Assembly (NCBI GenBank): GCA_001969505.1
Contig: LSSK01000025.1
Coordinates: 35,348-99,347, forward strand
Source: Zancudomyces culisetae
Taxonomy: Eukaryota; Kickxellomycota; Harpellomycetes; Harpellales; Legeriomycetaceae
DNA length: 64,000 bases
Direction: 5' to 3'
The notes beneath the pieces were generated by a model. That model saw nothing but the letters and a program-made list of their open reading frames with translations, ran no database searches and had not been told where the DNA came from. Position numbers and translations under genes: made by a program. This document shows, one piece after another, positions 31,727-42,000 of the stretch; position 1 is the stretch's first letter; each line of letters begins with the position of its first letter.

Positions 31727-32971
31727 ATGGAACGAAAAATCACCACCAGTATGTCTGCCCTCAAGTGGAACAGGCCAAATCTCGAGATTATCGATCAGTT
31801 ACTGTTACCCCATGAACAGGTGTGGCTACCCATCAAAAACGCGGAAGAAGCCCATAAAGCAATCAAAACCATGCAGGTAAGAGGTGCTCCAGCAATTGGA
31901 GTAGTTGCAGGGCTTGGGCTAGCAACAGATTTATTGCACAAAAAGGACGCATTCCAAAACGAAAAGGATCTGCTTGAGTATATTGCAGAAAATACAGCGT
32001 ATCTGAGAAGTGCCAGACCAACAGCTGTCAACCTTTTTGAAGCAATGGATAGGATGGATAAACACGTCGAGACTGAGCATCTGAGACTAAAGGAATCGAA
32101 GGAAGCATCTGGTAATACATTAGAAACGATTATAGAAACAATAGTGCGAGAAGCCGAGACGCTTTTGGAAAACGATGTGCTTGACAACAGGGCGATAGGA
32201 AAGTATGGAGCCGAATATTTAGTAGCCAGACATGGGGAATCAAGATTTTCGGTACTGACCCACTGCAATACCGGTTCTCTAGCAACTGCAGGATATGGTA
32301 CGGCTCTCGGTATTATACGTGCGTTGTGGGAAAAGACAACACAAATGGACCACGTTTATTGTACAGAGACAAGACCATATAACCAGGGTAGCAGGTTAAC
32401 GGCGTATGAACTACATGAAGAAAACATAGATTTTTCGCTAGTTTGTGATTCAGCTGTGTCATGGCTAATTAAAACTAGCAACCAACCCGCTAAAACAATC
32501 AACAACTCGTTGGACAAATTTGATAGATCGCCAGTTAAAGCAATAATTGTTGGAGCGGACAGGGTAACTGCAAATGGTGATACGGCAAACAAAGTAGGAA
32601 CATACCAGCTTGCAATCGTGGCCAAGAACTTTGGTGTTGACTTTATCGTTGCTGTGCCATCCACAACGATTGATTTGAGCTTGGATAATGGGTCGTCGAT
32701 TCCAATTGAATATAGAAGTGGCACAGAGGTTACCAACGTCAGCGGTGTTGTTTTAGAATCTGCGGATCAACAGCAAAGAAAGGGAAATGGTATCATAGAA
32801 CGCAGTACTGTTAGAGTCAGTCCGTTTGGGGATTTTGAGGCATACAATCCAAGTTTTGATGTCACACCTTGTGAACTGATCACAGCAATTGTCACTGAGA
32901 AGGGTGTTATTACCAAAGACGCATCCACTGGGCAATTTGATGTGAAGGGATTCTTAGAAAAGCACAATTAA
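31727..32971 (+). CDS. MRI1: Methylthioribose-1-phosphate isomerase
   Basis: A 414-residue intronless protein. The first ATG of the frame is at 31727, giving MERKITTSMSALKWN; ATG 31751 (MSALKW) is also possible. It converts 5-methylthioribose-1-phosphate to the ribulose form in the methionine salvage pathway and belongs to the eIF2B alpha/beta/delta superfamily. Evidence: LEIIDQLLLP, the substrate loop MQVRGAPAIGVVAGLG, RPTAVNLFEAMDRM, the catalytic-Cys block LTHCNTGSLATAGYGTALG, ETRPYNQGSRLTAYEL, the catalytic-Asp block VGADRVTANGDTANKVGTYQ, and FIVAVPSTTIDL. All key residues are present and the length is usual. Acts in the cytosol or nucleus. Confidence 0.95.
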   Translation: MERKITTSMSALKWNRPNLEIIDQLLLPHEQVWLPIKNAEEAHKAIKTMQVRGAPAIGVVAGLGLATDLLHKKDAFQNEKDLLEYIAENTAYLRSARPTAVNLFEAMDRMDKHVETEHLRLKESKEASGNTLETIIETIVREAETLLENDVLDNRAIGKYGAEYLVARHGESRFSVLTHCNTGSLATAGYGTALGIIRALWEKTTQMDHVYCTETRPYNQGSRLTAYELHEENIDFSLVCDSAVSWLIKTSNQPAKTINNSLDKFDRSPVKAIIVGADRVTANGDTANKVGTYQLAIVAKNFGVDFIVAVPSTTIDLSLDNGSSIPIEYRSGTEVTNVSGVVLESADQQQRKGNGIIERSTVRVSPFGDFEAYNPSFDVTPCELITAIVTEKGVITKDASTGQFDVKGFLEKHN

Positions 32972-33410
32972 GAATAGTTCTAGATTACACTGGGGGATAT
33001 GTTTTTAGTAGTTATCCACATATTTAGTATGCGGTTGGATATTTGGTTGATTTATTGATTGATTGCTTGTTTTTTATGTTAAGGTGTGGCTTATATAAAT
33101 GCGAGAGAATAAACCAATTATTTAGACAAGCAAATATGAAGGAGGGGGGGGGGGGTATGTCCAGCCAATAAATTAAATACGTATGTGTATGACATTTTCA
33201 ATTATATGGCAATCCTGGATTATATTTGAGACATAAAGTTGGTTCTTAGTCCGACTAGAAGGGAAAAGACTGCATATACCAATGCTACAAATAGCTTGTA
33301 CGTTTCACGAAATTGATACGCGTGAATATGCTACAATTAAAGCCGCCCATCGACAGTATCTTGGGGAAGGCTAGTTCATAAAAGACTAATGTAAGGTGAG
33401 GGAGAAAAGC

Positions 33411-33440
33411 GGTAAAAGAGGGTAAAAGAGGGTAAAAGAG
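33411..33440. repeat. Three perfect copies of GGTAAAAGAG
   Basis: Three exact direct copies of a 10-bp unit, followed by a partial degenerate copy. Confidence 0.9.
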
Positions 33441-33837
33441 AGAGTGGTTATACACAGTTTTGCAGAGTGTAGAGCATTTACGTGGGTTTTCCTCTTTGTA
33501 CAATTACTAATGGTTTTCATTTACATTCAACCAAATTGTAGGTACGTATAACAGGCCAAAAGAAAAATAAATGTATTTTTTATTGTAGCTAATTTCGGAA
33601 CAAAGTCAAAATGTTAGATTTGGGTGTTGGTGTGCAAGCCAAATGGATGTGTTGTGATTGGGAGTGGGATGGGGGTGGATAGGTGGAAAGGTAGGGGTGG
33701 AAGTAAAAGCCATGCAAAATAAAAATATATAAAAATTAAAAGCCCAAAAGCTCAAGGCAAAATTACCAATAAGGGGGCTGCTGGATAAAAACACATTTAT
33801 TTGCGTTGTTTAATTTGGGAAATATCAGAAGGTAAAA

Positions 33838-33880
33838 TAAAGAAAAGAAAAGAAAAGGAAAGGAAAAGAAAGGAAAGGAT
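33838..33880. repeat. (GAAAA/GGAAA)n purine tract
   Basis: All-purine simple repeat about 100 bp upstream of the P4-ATPase start. It could act as a nucleosome-excluding promoter element; that is inference. Confidence 0.8.
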
Positions 33881-33987
33881 AAGTAGGACAGGCTGTAATA
33901 AAATATAACAAGAGTACCAAACTTTGACAGTTTTTTTTTATACAGGTTGCGACACATGGGATATGTTTACGGATCAAGGGCTAGATA

Positions 33988-36900
33988 ATGAAAAGATATA
34001 ATTTGAAATTTACAACTGAAGGTAGCAAAAGCAATAAAAATGCCAAGAGCAAGCAAAGGGAATCACGAACAACAAAGAGAAATGGGTGGGAATATATAGA
34101 GCTACTGGAAACTAAGGGAGAGGGTGAGAGAATGGCGAAAAATTCGAGTTTGAGCAGTGTTGGTACTGGTGGATTTGATGCTGGATACAGTAATAGCAAT
34201 ATTGGTGACAACAACATGAGTAGGACCAGCAGTCAGTTAACACCAAATAAAGAAGAGAGTTTGTATCTACTAGGAGATAAAACAAAAACGACTAGAAAAG
34301 GACCTTCACACACAAAAAACGTCGAGGGATTAGGGGGTGAAGAACAAGATGTGGAACAAGGTTTGAGTGCTGGTAGAAGCAAAATGGATTACAAAGAGCT
34401 GCATATGTCATTGAATTTTAATGACGAGAGCGATGCAGAAAGTATCGGAACTAGTAAGCGGTCGAAAAGCTTTAAAAGTAAAGATAGGGATAGGGATAGA
34501 GACAGGAGCAGGGAAGAAAACAACAAGCCAACGGTTGAGGAATATAGATACATTAAAATAAACAGCAGGATGGCCGACCGCCGCGGGAAGTATGCGGCAA
34601 ACGTTGTAAAAAACAACAAGTACAATATCATTACATTTATTCCAAAGGTGTTTTATGAGCAATTCAAGTACTTTTTCAACCTGTATTTCCTGTTGGTGGC
34701 ACTTTCACAATTTGTTCCACAACTAAAAGTGGGATATATGGTGACATATATAGGCCCGCTTGCGTTTGTATTACTCATCACGATGATACAAGAGTTGACA
34801 GATGATTATAAACGAACAAAGAGGGATAAAGTAGCTAATTCGTATAGATACAGGGTGTATAGGCGAATTGAGGAGAGACGGATAAGTGGAGCCGGAGGGG
34901 GGGAGGGAGTAGGTATAGGAAGGGGGATGTACCAAAGGATGGAAAGTAGTAGGATATTGGTGGGGGATATAGTGGAGGTAAATAAGGATGAGCGGGTTCC
35001 AGCGGATCTCGTGTTGTTAAAAACAAGTGAGGATAATGGGACATGTTTTATAAAGACAGATCAACTGGATGGCGAAACTGATTGGAAATTGCGAGTGGCA
35101 TTAGAGGCAACGCAACGTATAGAGAGAGAGGAGGAGGAGTTTGGAAGTATGGATGGCGAAATGGTTGTAGAAAGACCACACAAGGATATATATTCATTTA
35201 AGGGTAAGGCAAGATTAAAGATAGGAGCAGAGGAGAGCGAGTATGGGCTCGAAATAGCTAATACACTATGGACAAACACCACAGTGGCGTCTGGACGGAT
35301 TGTAGGAATGGTGATATATACAGGAAGAGATACGCGGATGGCGATGAACACAAACAAGCCGCGGACTAAAGTGGGGGTGATGGATGAAGAGTTAAATTTG
35401 ATGTCAAAGGTGTTGTTTGTAGTGACACTGGTAATATCGGTGGTAATGGTTGGATTGGAGGGGTTTCATGGCAAGGCATATGTATCGATATTCCGGTTTT
35501 TGATATTGCTTTCGTCAATAGTGCCAATTAGTTTACGGGTGAATCTGGACTTGGCACGGGCATATTTTGGATATTTGGTAGAAAAAGTAGACAAGGAGAT
35601 TGAGGGGACAGTGGTTAGAGCGAGCATGATTCCTGAAGAGCTAGGGCGGGTTGAATACTTATTAAGCGATAAGACGGGAACATTAACACGGAACGAGATG
35701 GACTTGAAAAAGATACATATGGGTAATATGGTATTATTTACTGAGGAGGACAATGAGGAGATCAGAAGAAGGATTAGAGGAGAAAATAGAAGAGAAGGGA
35801 GAGGCAGAAGTGTCAGTAACGCTGATGTAGGGGGAGGACGCAAGGATAGAGATAAGGATAGGAGGAGGGAGATGGTGATTAGAAACATGGTGGAAAATTT
35901 AGCACTCTGTCACAACGTCACACCTATTAAAGAGGAAGAGCATGAGGGACAAGGCGGAGGACATGTTGGGGCAATCGGAGAACCAATGGTAGACATGGAG
36001 CAAATAATGCAGGAAATGATAGAAATGGATCAAGATGAACGAGTAACTATAAAAGAAAATGAGTATGGATACAGTGAGGGTGGGAATGAGGATGTATATG
36101 ATGATGCGGATGAAATAAAGTATCAGGGAAGTAGTCCAGATGAAATAGCGATTGTAAGCTGGACTGAAAAGGTGGGAATGAAGCTGGTGGAGAGGAATGG
36201 AAACAGAATGAAGATAGTAACTAGCGGGAGGAAAGGTGGTTATGCAAATAAAAACGGGGACGAAAATGTGATTTATGACAAAGATAACTTTGAGTATGAC
36301 TTTGAGTTTGATCGGAAAAAGCAGCAAAGTTATGAAAATAAGAAGTATGAAGGAGAAGGGGAGGGGGACGTGACAAGAGAGTATGAGATCAAAAAAATAT
36401 TTCCGTTTACGTCAGAGAGCAAACGAATGGGGATAATAGTCAAAAAAGTCAGTAGGCGTAGTCGCGGTGTAACTGGTAGTGATATTAATACCGATGATGA
36501 TGATGATGATGATGGCTGGCATGGAGATAGAATAAAATTTATACAAAAGGGTGCAGATAGTGTGATGATTAGCTTGCTTGACCAAAAAAATTCAGGAGGA
36601 GGAGACGGAAGTATAGAATGGGTTAAGGAGGAGTGTGGCAACATGGCAAGGGAGGGACTGAGAACGTTGGTGGTTTGTGAAAAAGAAATGAGTGCAGAAC
36701 AATATGCAGCGTTTGAAACAGAGTATGAGCGGGCATACAAGCAAGATCTGAGTAACCGACGCGAGGAAAACCTGGCTGAAATCAAAGCACGACATCTGGA
36801 AGGCGGGATGAGGGTGGTGTGTGTGACGGGAGTGGAGGATCGGCTACAGGAACTCGTGCCAAATAGTATTGAAAAACTGCGCAACGCAGGGGTCAAGGTG

Positions 36901-38160
36901 TGGATGCTGACGGGTGACAAAATCGAGACAGCAATCAATATTGCAATCAGTTCGCGGTTGGTAAGTATCAACGAGATGAACAGTATGGGGGCAGCGGGAG
37001 GTGTGGGGAGCGGGTTTAATATTATAGAAAAGTGTGACAATCTAAGCCAAGTGTACCGCGAGATAACCAAAATCAAGAAATACAACCAGGTGGTCAAAAG
37101 CAAAAGCCGGGCTGGAGGAATTGAGGGTTGCTTGGTGATTGATGGCCAGAGTTTGGAAGTAATAATACAAAACCGAGACAAGATAAGCCGGGCTGAAATC
37201 ATGGATGTGATCAAGCAGTTCAAAGCAGTGGTATATAGTCGGTGCTCGCCAACCCAAAAGGCCAAAGTTGTTGAAATGTTGAAGGAACATAACGATGGAG
37301 GTGGACGGATTGCGGCGATTGGTGATGGTGGGAATGATGTAAGCATGATTGTATCAGCACATGTAGGAATTGGAATTGTGGGCAAAGAAGGAAAGCAGGC
37401 GAGTCTGGCAGCGGACTATTCAATCAACAAGTTTCGGTATGTAGTTGACCTGATTCTGTGGCACGGGCGTAACAGCTACATGCGATCGGCCAAGCTGAGC
37501 CAGTTTATTGTACATCGTGGGCTGATTATTTCATTTATGCAGGCGGTATTCTCGGCGCTGTTCTACTACTCACCGATTCCGATTTTCCAAGGGTGGCTAC
37601 TGGTTGGGTACACGACAGTGTACACAATGGGACCAGTGTTTCTACTGGTGCATGATCATGACTTGGCCAACAAAGGTGTGGCGGTGACATACCCCGAGCT
37701 TTACAAGGACCTGCGCAAGTTTGGGCGGATTTTGTCGGTGCGCAGTTTTTTGGAGTGGGTGCTTGTATCGATGTACCAGGGAATAGTCTTGATGTTATTT
37801 GGGTGCTATTACCTTTTTGATCGCCAGTATCTGCATATCGTATCCATTTCGTTTACATCGCTAATTCTCAACGAGCTGATTATGGTGCTTCTGCAGCTAC
37901 ACTACCACCGCGGCGATTCGTCAACGCCGATATATACCCGCCTTGCGCCGATGCTGGTTGCCCAACTGATGTCATTGTTGATTTACGGGGTCAGTATGAT
38001 TGTTCTCAGGGACGCCTATTTTGATCTGGACTTTATCCTAACCACCCAGTACTGGGGCAACATTGTGGTTATGACATTGGTTAGTTCGCTTCCTCTGGTT
38101 GTGGTGTGGCTGGTGGTTAATTTTAATTCGTTTGTCAAAAAAGCAACTGTTATATACTAA
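33988..38160 (+). CDS. P4-type ATPase lipid flippase, Neo1/ATP9 class
   Basis: A 1390-residue intronless protein. The Neo1 class shows in TDQLDGETDWKLR (near residue 357), VEYLLSDKTGTLTRNEM with phospho-Asp561, SSPDEIAIVSW, ERVPADLVLLKTS, KVWMLTGDKIETA, YSRCSPTQKAKVV, GDGGNDVSMI (near 1112) and the C-terminal FQGWLLVGYTTVYTMGPVF. Ten membrane helices are expected: two early (FFNLYFLLVALSQFVPQL region), two before the P-domain and six at the end. Neo1 moves phosphatidylethanolamine and serine across Golgi and endosomal membranes and works with Mon2/Dop1 without a Cdc50 subunit. The N-terminal 190 residues and several loops (near 595-640, 700-740, 830-850) are low-complexity Arg/Asp/Gly insertions that lengthen it beyond yeast Neo1 (about 1150). 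Confidence 0.94.
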   Translation: MKRYNLKFTTEGSKSNKNAKSKQRESRTTKRNGWEYIELLETKGEGERMAKNSSLSSVGTGGFDAGYSNSNIGDNNMSRTSSQLTPNKEESLYLLGDKTKTTRKGPSHTKNVEGLGGEEQDVEQGLSAGRSKMDYKELHMSLNFNDESDAESIGTSKRSKSFKSKDRDRDRDRSREENNKPTVEEYRYIKINSRMADRRGKYAANVVKNNKYNIITFIPKVFYEQFKYFFNLYFLLVALSQFVPQLKVGYMVTYIGPLAFVLLITMIQELTDDYKRTKRDKVANSYRYRVYRRIEERRISGAGGGEGVGIGRGMYQRMESSRILVGDIVEVNKDERVPADLVLLKTSEDNGTCFIKTDQLDGETDWKLRVALEATQRIEREEEEFGSMDGEMVVERPHKDIYSFKGKARLKIGAEESEYGLEIANTLWTNTTVASGRIVGMVIYTGRDTRMAMNTNKPRTKVGVMDEELNLMSKVLFVVTLVISVVMVGLEGFHGKAYVSIFRFLILLSSIVPISLRVNLDLARAYFGYLVEKVDKEIEGTVVRASMIPEELGRVEYLLSDKTGTLTRNEMDLKKIHMGNMVLFTEEDNEEIRRRIRGENRREGRGRSVSNADVGGGRKDRDKDRRREMVIRNMVENLALCHNVTPIKEEEHEGQGGGHVGAIGEPMVDMEQIMQEMIEMDQDERVTIKENEYGYSEGGNEDVYDDADEIKYQGSSPDEIAIVSWTEKVGMKLVERNGNRMKIVTSGRKGGYANKNGDENVIYDKDNFEYDFEFDRKKQQSYENKKYEGEGEGDVTREYEIKKIFPFTSESKRMGIIVKKVSRRSRGVTGSDINTDDDDDDDGWHGDRIKFIQKGADSVMISLLDQKNSGGGDGSIEWVKEECGNMAREGLRTLVVCEKEMSAEQYAAFETEYERAYKQDLSNRREENLAEIKARHLEGGMRVVCVTGVEDRLQELVPNSIEKLRNAGVKVWMLTGDKIETAINIAISSRLVSINEMNSMGAAGGVGSGFNIIEKCDNLSQVYREITKIKKYNQVVKSKSRAGGIEGCLVIDGQSLEVIIQNRDKISRAEIMDVIKQFKAVVYSRCSPTQKAKVVEMLKEHNDGGGRIAAIGDGGNDVSMIVSAHVGIGIVGKEGKQASLAADYSINKFRYVVDLILWHGRNSYMRSAKLSQFIVHRGLIISFMQAVFSALFYYSPIPIFQGWLLVGYTTVYTMGPVFLLVHDHDLANKGVAVTYPELYKDLRKFGRILSVRSFLEWVLVSMYQGIVLMLFGCYYLFDRQYLHIVSISFTSLILNELIMVLLQLHYHRGDSSTPIYTRLAPMLVAQLMSLLIYGVSMIVLRDAYFDLDFILTTQYWGNIVVMTLVSSLPLVVVWLVVNFNSFVKKATVIY

Positions 38161-38197
38161 CACATGTATTCATTTTTTTTCTTTTATTTATTTGGTT

Positions 38198-38456
38198 NNN
38201 NNNNNNNNNNNNNNNNNNNNNNNNNNNNNNNNNNNNNNNNNNNNNNNNNNNNNNNNNNNNNNNNNNNNNNNNNNNNNNNNNNNNNNNNNNNNNNNNNNNN
38301 NNNNNNNNNNNNNNNNNNNNNNNNNNNNNNNNNNNNNNNNNNNNNNNNNNNNNNNNNNNNNNNNNNNNNNNNNNNNNNNNNNNNNNNNNNNNNNNNNNNN
38401 NNNNNNNNNNNNNNNNNNNNNNNNNNNNNNNNNNNNNNNNNNNNNNNNNNNNNNNN
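38198..38456. other. Assembly gap (259 N)
   Basis: Positions 38198-38456 are unresolved bases. The flanks carry the same sequence on both sides, so the gap is probably spurious (see the repeat at 38457-39015). Confidence 1.
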
Positions 38457-39015
38457 TTTCTACTGGTGCATGATCATGACTTGGCCAACAAAGGTGTGGC
38501 GGTGACATACCCCGAGCTTTACAAGGACCTGCGCAAGTTTGGGCGGATTTTGTCGGTGCGCAGTTTTTTGGAGTGGGTGCTTGTATCGATGTACCAGGGA
38601 ATAGTCTTGATGTTATTTGGGTGCTATTACCTTTTTGATCGCCAGTATCTGCATATCGTATCCATTTCGTTTACATCGCTAATTCTCAACGAGCTGATTA
38701 TGGTGCTTCTGCAGCTACACTACCACCGCGGCGATTCGTCAACGCCGATATATACCCGCCTTGCGCCGATGCTGGTTGCCCAACTGATGTCATTGTTGAT
38801 TTACGGGGTCAGTATGATTGTTCTCAGGGACGCCTATTTTGATCTGGACTTTATCCTAACCACCCAGTACTGGGGCAACATTGTGGTTATGACATTGGTT
38901 AGTTCGCTTCCTCTGGTTGTGGTGTGGCTGGTGGTTAATTTTAATTCGTTTGTCAAAAAAGCAACTGTTATATACTAACACATGTATTCATTTTTTTTCT
39001 TTTATTTATTTGGTT
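38457..39015 (+). repeat. Exact second copy of the P4-ATPase 3' end (likely assembly artefact)
   Basis: Bases 38457-39015 repeat 37639-38197 at a constant offset of 818 with no difference I can find, including the stop codon and 37 bp of 3' flank. The first copy ends exactly at the N gap and the second begins exactly after it. Two contigs overlapping by 559 bp and scaffolded without merging explain this best. The 170-codon frame at 38466-38978 is therefore not a separate gene. A true tandem partial duplication is less likely. Confidence 0.9.
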
Positions 39016-39087
39016 AATATTACAAAAAGTAAAAAAAGTAAAAAAGTAAAAGAAGAGATAGAGATGTACTGGAATTATTCATGATAT

Positions 39088-42000
39088 TTAAATGTTTGGA
39101 ACAATAAAGTTTATGCTGGATGAATTGGTAAAGGATACCAGTGGCAAATATGGATGACACTGCACCAATCCAAATCCACTGTTACAAGAAGTACCATTAG
39201 AATTGACCCCACCGTCATCATAAAGATAATCGCTGTTGTTGCTGTTGTTATGAGAGCCAATACCAGCACTAGCACTAGCACTAGCACTAGCACCAGCAGC
39301 AGTACTAGTGGATATAGATGATAAACATGTTCCCTTGGGGTTGTAAATATTGATTACATTTCGCGACCAAGCAACCAGAACATCACCATTAGGATTTGAT
39401 AACCACTTCATACCCGAAAAATCTGGGAAGTTTTTGCTGCCAATACTATTTGCATGCATATTTGAATGTGCATATGTATTTGCATTTGCATTTGCGTTAT
39501 GTTTTGGATTGCTTTCAACAGAACCGAATTCAAAGATAGGCCGTTTACTGCTGTTGTTTCGTATATCGAATAGTTTGATTTGGCCACCATTTCCGCTACA
39601 AGTCAGAATTTCGTTAAATGAATCCAAAATCTTTATTCCCACCACACCATCACATTTACCATAACCATAACCGTGCCCATAACCGTAACCATAACCATAA
39701 CTGTGCCTGTGGTTGGACCCCTGCTCATGTTCATTGTCATAGTTTGTATTGAAACTTGTTACCATACAATTGTTAGTTGTATGAATTCGCGTGTCATACA
39801 CTCGAACCATTCCAAAACTATCGCCTGTTGCCAACAGCCATGGCGTAAAACAGGATGAATACGGTGCAACCGAAGATGATAGTGATAATGACGATCCGGC
39901 TGTGGTTGAAACGGTTTGGCAGTTGCTGGTAATACAGTTTAGTCTTTGATCGTTTAAAAATTCAGGTTTATTGACACAGCTGATAACCTTTTCATGGTTC
40001 AGATCAATGATTTTGATATTGTTGTTTCCTCTGAATCCCATAATTACCTTATTGACAGTAATAGCATCGCTGCTAAACCCGCCACCAATTCCATCGTTTT
40101 CACTCATTATAACCTCATCGTGACTGCTGTAGGCAGTGCTAGTGATGGGGTTTGCTGGGTAGATCTGGAATCTCTTTAGAACCTTCAACTGATCACTGCC
40201 ATCAGTGCTACTGGTAGTGTGCTTGCTAAAGTTTTTACCGCTTGCTGCACCACGATTGGAACCAGTGCTGTGGTCGTCATAATTATCCAGCAAGTTGATC
40301 ACATTTGCAGTTCCATGTTTGCCCACAATTAGATATTTGCTAGGACGGATTTGTTTAATGTATTTAATGCGGTCTCCTGAATGTCGATATTCACCAAACT
40401 GCTTAACTACCCTGCTCTCTGCACCATAGGTATTGTTGTAGTCGTACACTAGCAGATTATTGCGAGTATCAGCGCCTATCAGCTTGGTGTTATTGTAGAT
40501 TAACATGTCCTTGGCATTTGTTCCTGCACTGTTGGTAATCATAAACTCCATTGCGCTTATTTCTCTGGGAACGTTGATGTTGTATTTAAGCACTTTCCAT
40601 TTTGTCTTTTCGATATTCCCAAATAACCTCGGCGAAGCGTTTTCACGCTCGTTTCGATCTCTTGTACTAACACTAGCGCTGCCACTTATATCCGTTTCGG
40701 TGCTATCGCTTGTATTGGTACTTGCGTTTGCAGAAGACTCTTTATCTCCGCCGATATTAATACTCTCCCTGCTCCTACTACTGTTCATAGGTATAGTGTT
40801 ATAGTTTTTGGAGACTCGTATGTTGGTTGTGCTACCACTGCTGCTTTCACTACTCGTTCCAGCACTGTTAGTACTGGATACTTGTAAATCAAAATCACAG
40901 TACTTGGCACCTTCCCAATCAACAATATATGATACACAGTATTTGTGTCTTATAATCTTTTTAATGCTTTCAGTCCACTTTTCAACAACTTCTTTCTGGT
41001 TGGTTTTATAAACTCCACACAATACCATAATGCTGTCTAGCACTTGCTGTGCCACCAGCTTTATATCCACATTATCATCATTGGTCATCACAATCAAACT
41101 CTTATACACCATTTGCAATAAATCATTTTGTTTTCTACCCATCCTTTCACCTTTACTATTCTCCCTATCAACAATAGCAACAAGTTCTTCAATGTTATCG
41201 TGAACCAATACCCCACCAATCACATTAAGTGCCTCCCTGCGAACCATGGAATTGATATCCAGGCACCCATTGGCAATTGCCAGATATACCTTTTCCTTCA
41301 CCAAGTGCTTGATCTCTCTTCCAGCCGCTTCCTCTATTGCTCCAACGCCCTCTATTAAAGTACCCAGTGTATATATTGCACTGGCTCTTACGTGTGTGTT
41401 TTGATGCATTGTCATCATGACCAGCAAGTCCACCAGACTCTTACTGGTATCTTCGCTTATGTTTTGCCGACTACTTTGCATGTACTCTCTGCTACTTGTA
41501 TCCCGTCCTCGCTCTCTTTGTAACTCGTTATTTTCTTCGCCTTGTCTTATTCCCTGTCTCATACTCGATCCCCTAACATTTTCTCCTCTTCTATCGCCAC
41601 TCCTCATTCTCTCTTTTTCTTTTTCTTTTTCTTCACCATCATTTGGATTGTATTTCATTGCTGTGAGCTGGGCTTGTGGGTATTCTTTCCACATAGCTGC
41701 CATTGCATACATTGTCCACATTTTTAGTTGCCATAACTCCTCACTTCCATTGTCTTCTCGTTGTAGATGCCCATAAAAGTACACCAATACATGATCTGCG
41801 TATGCTAAATATTGACTTTCTTTATTACCATTCCCTCCTTTACAAAATATACTCAACACAAAGCTCGCTGCTGTAGATACATAATCCAGTTTTTTAAGCT
41901 GGTTTTCCACTACTCTTGCTGTTGATGTTACCGTATTTGCATTTGCATTTGCATTTGAATTGACACTTGCATTTGTATTTGTATTTGTATTTGAGTTGGA

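Larger units (their letters stand above)
32972..33987. other. Intergenic with simple repeats
   Basis: Contains a run of about ten G near 33145, a perfect 10-bp tandem repeat at 33411-33440 and a purine (GAAAA)n tract just before the next gene. I see no coding exon. It holds the 3' flank of MRI1 and the promoter of the P4-ATPase gene. Confidence 0.5.

Noticed and set aside
36330-37385. 351-codon antisense frame within the P4-ATPase gene
   Set aside because: It mirrors the purine-biased codons of the real gene; no family signal and full overlap with conserved flippase motifs.
38466-38978. Separate 170-residue membrane protein gene
   Set aside because: It is an exact repeat of the flippase C-terminus beside an N gap, best explained as unmerged contig overlap.
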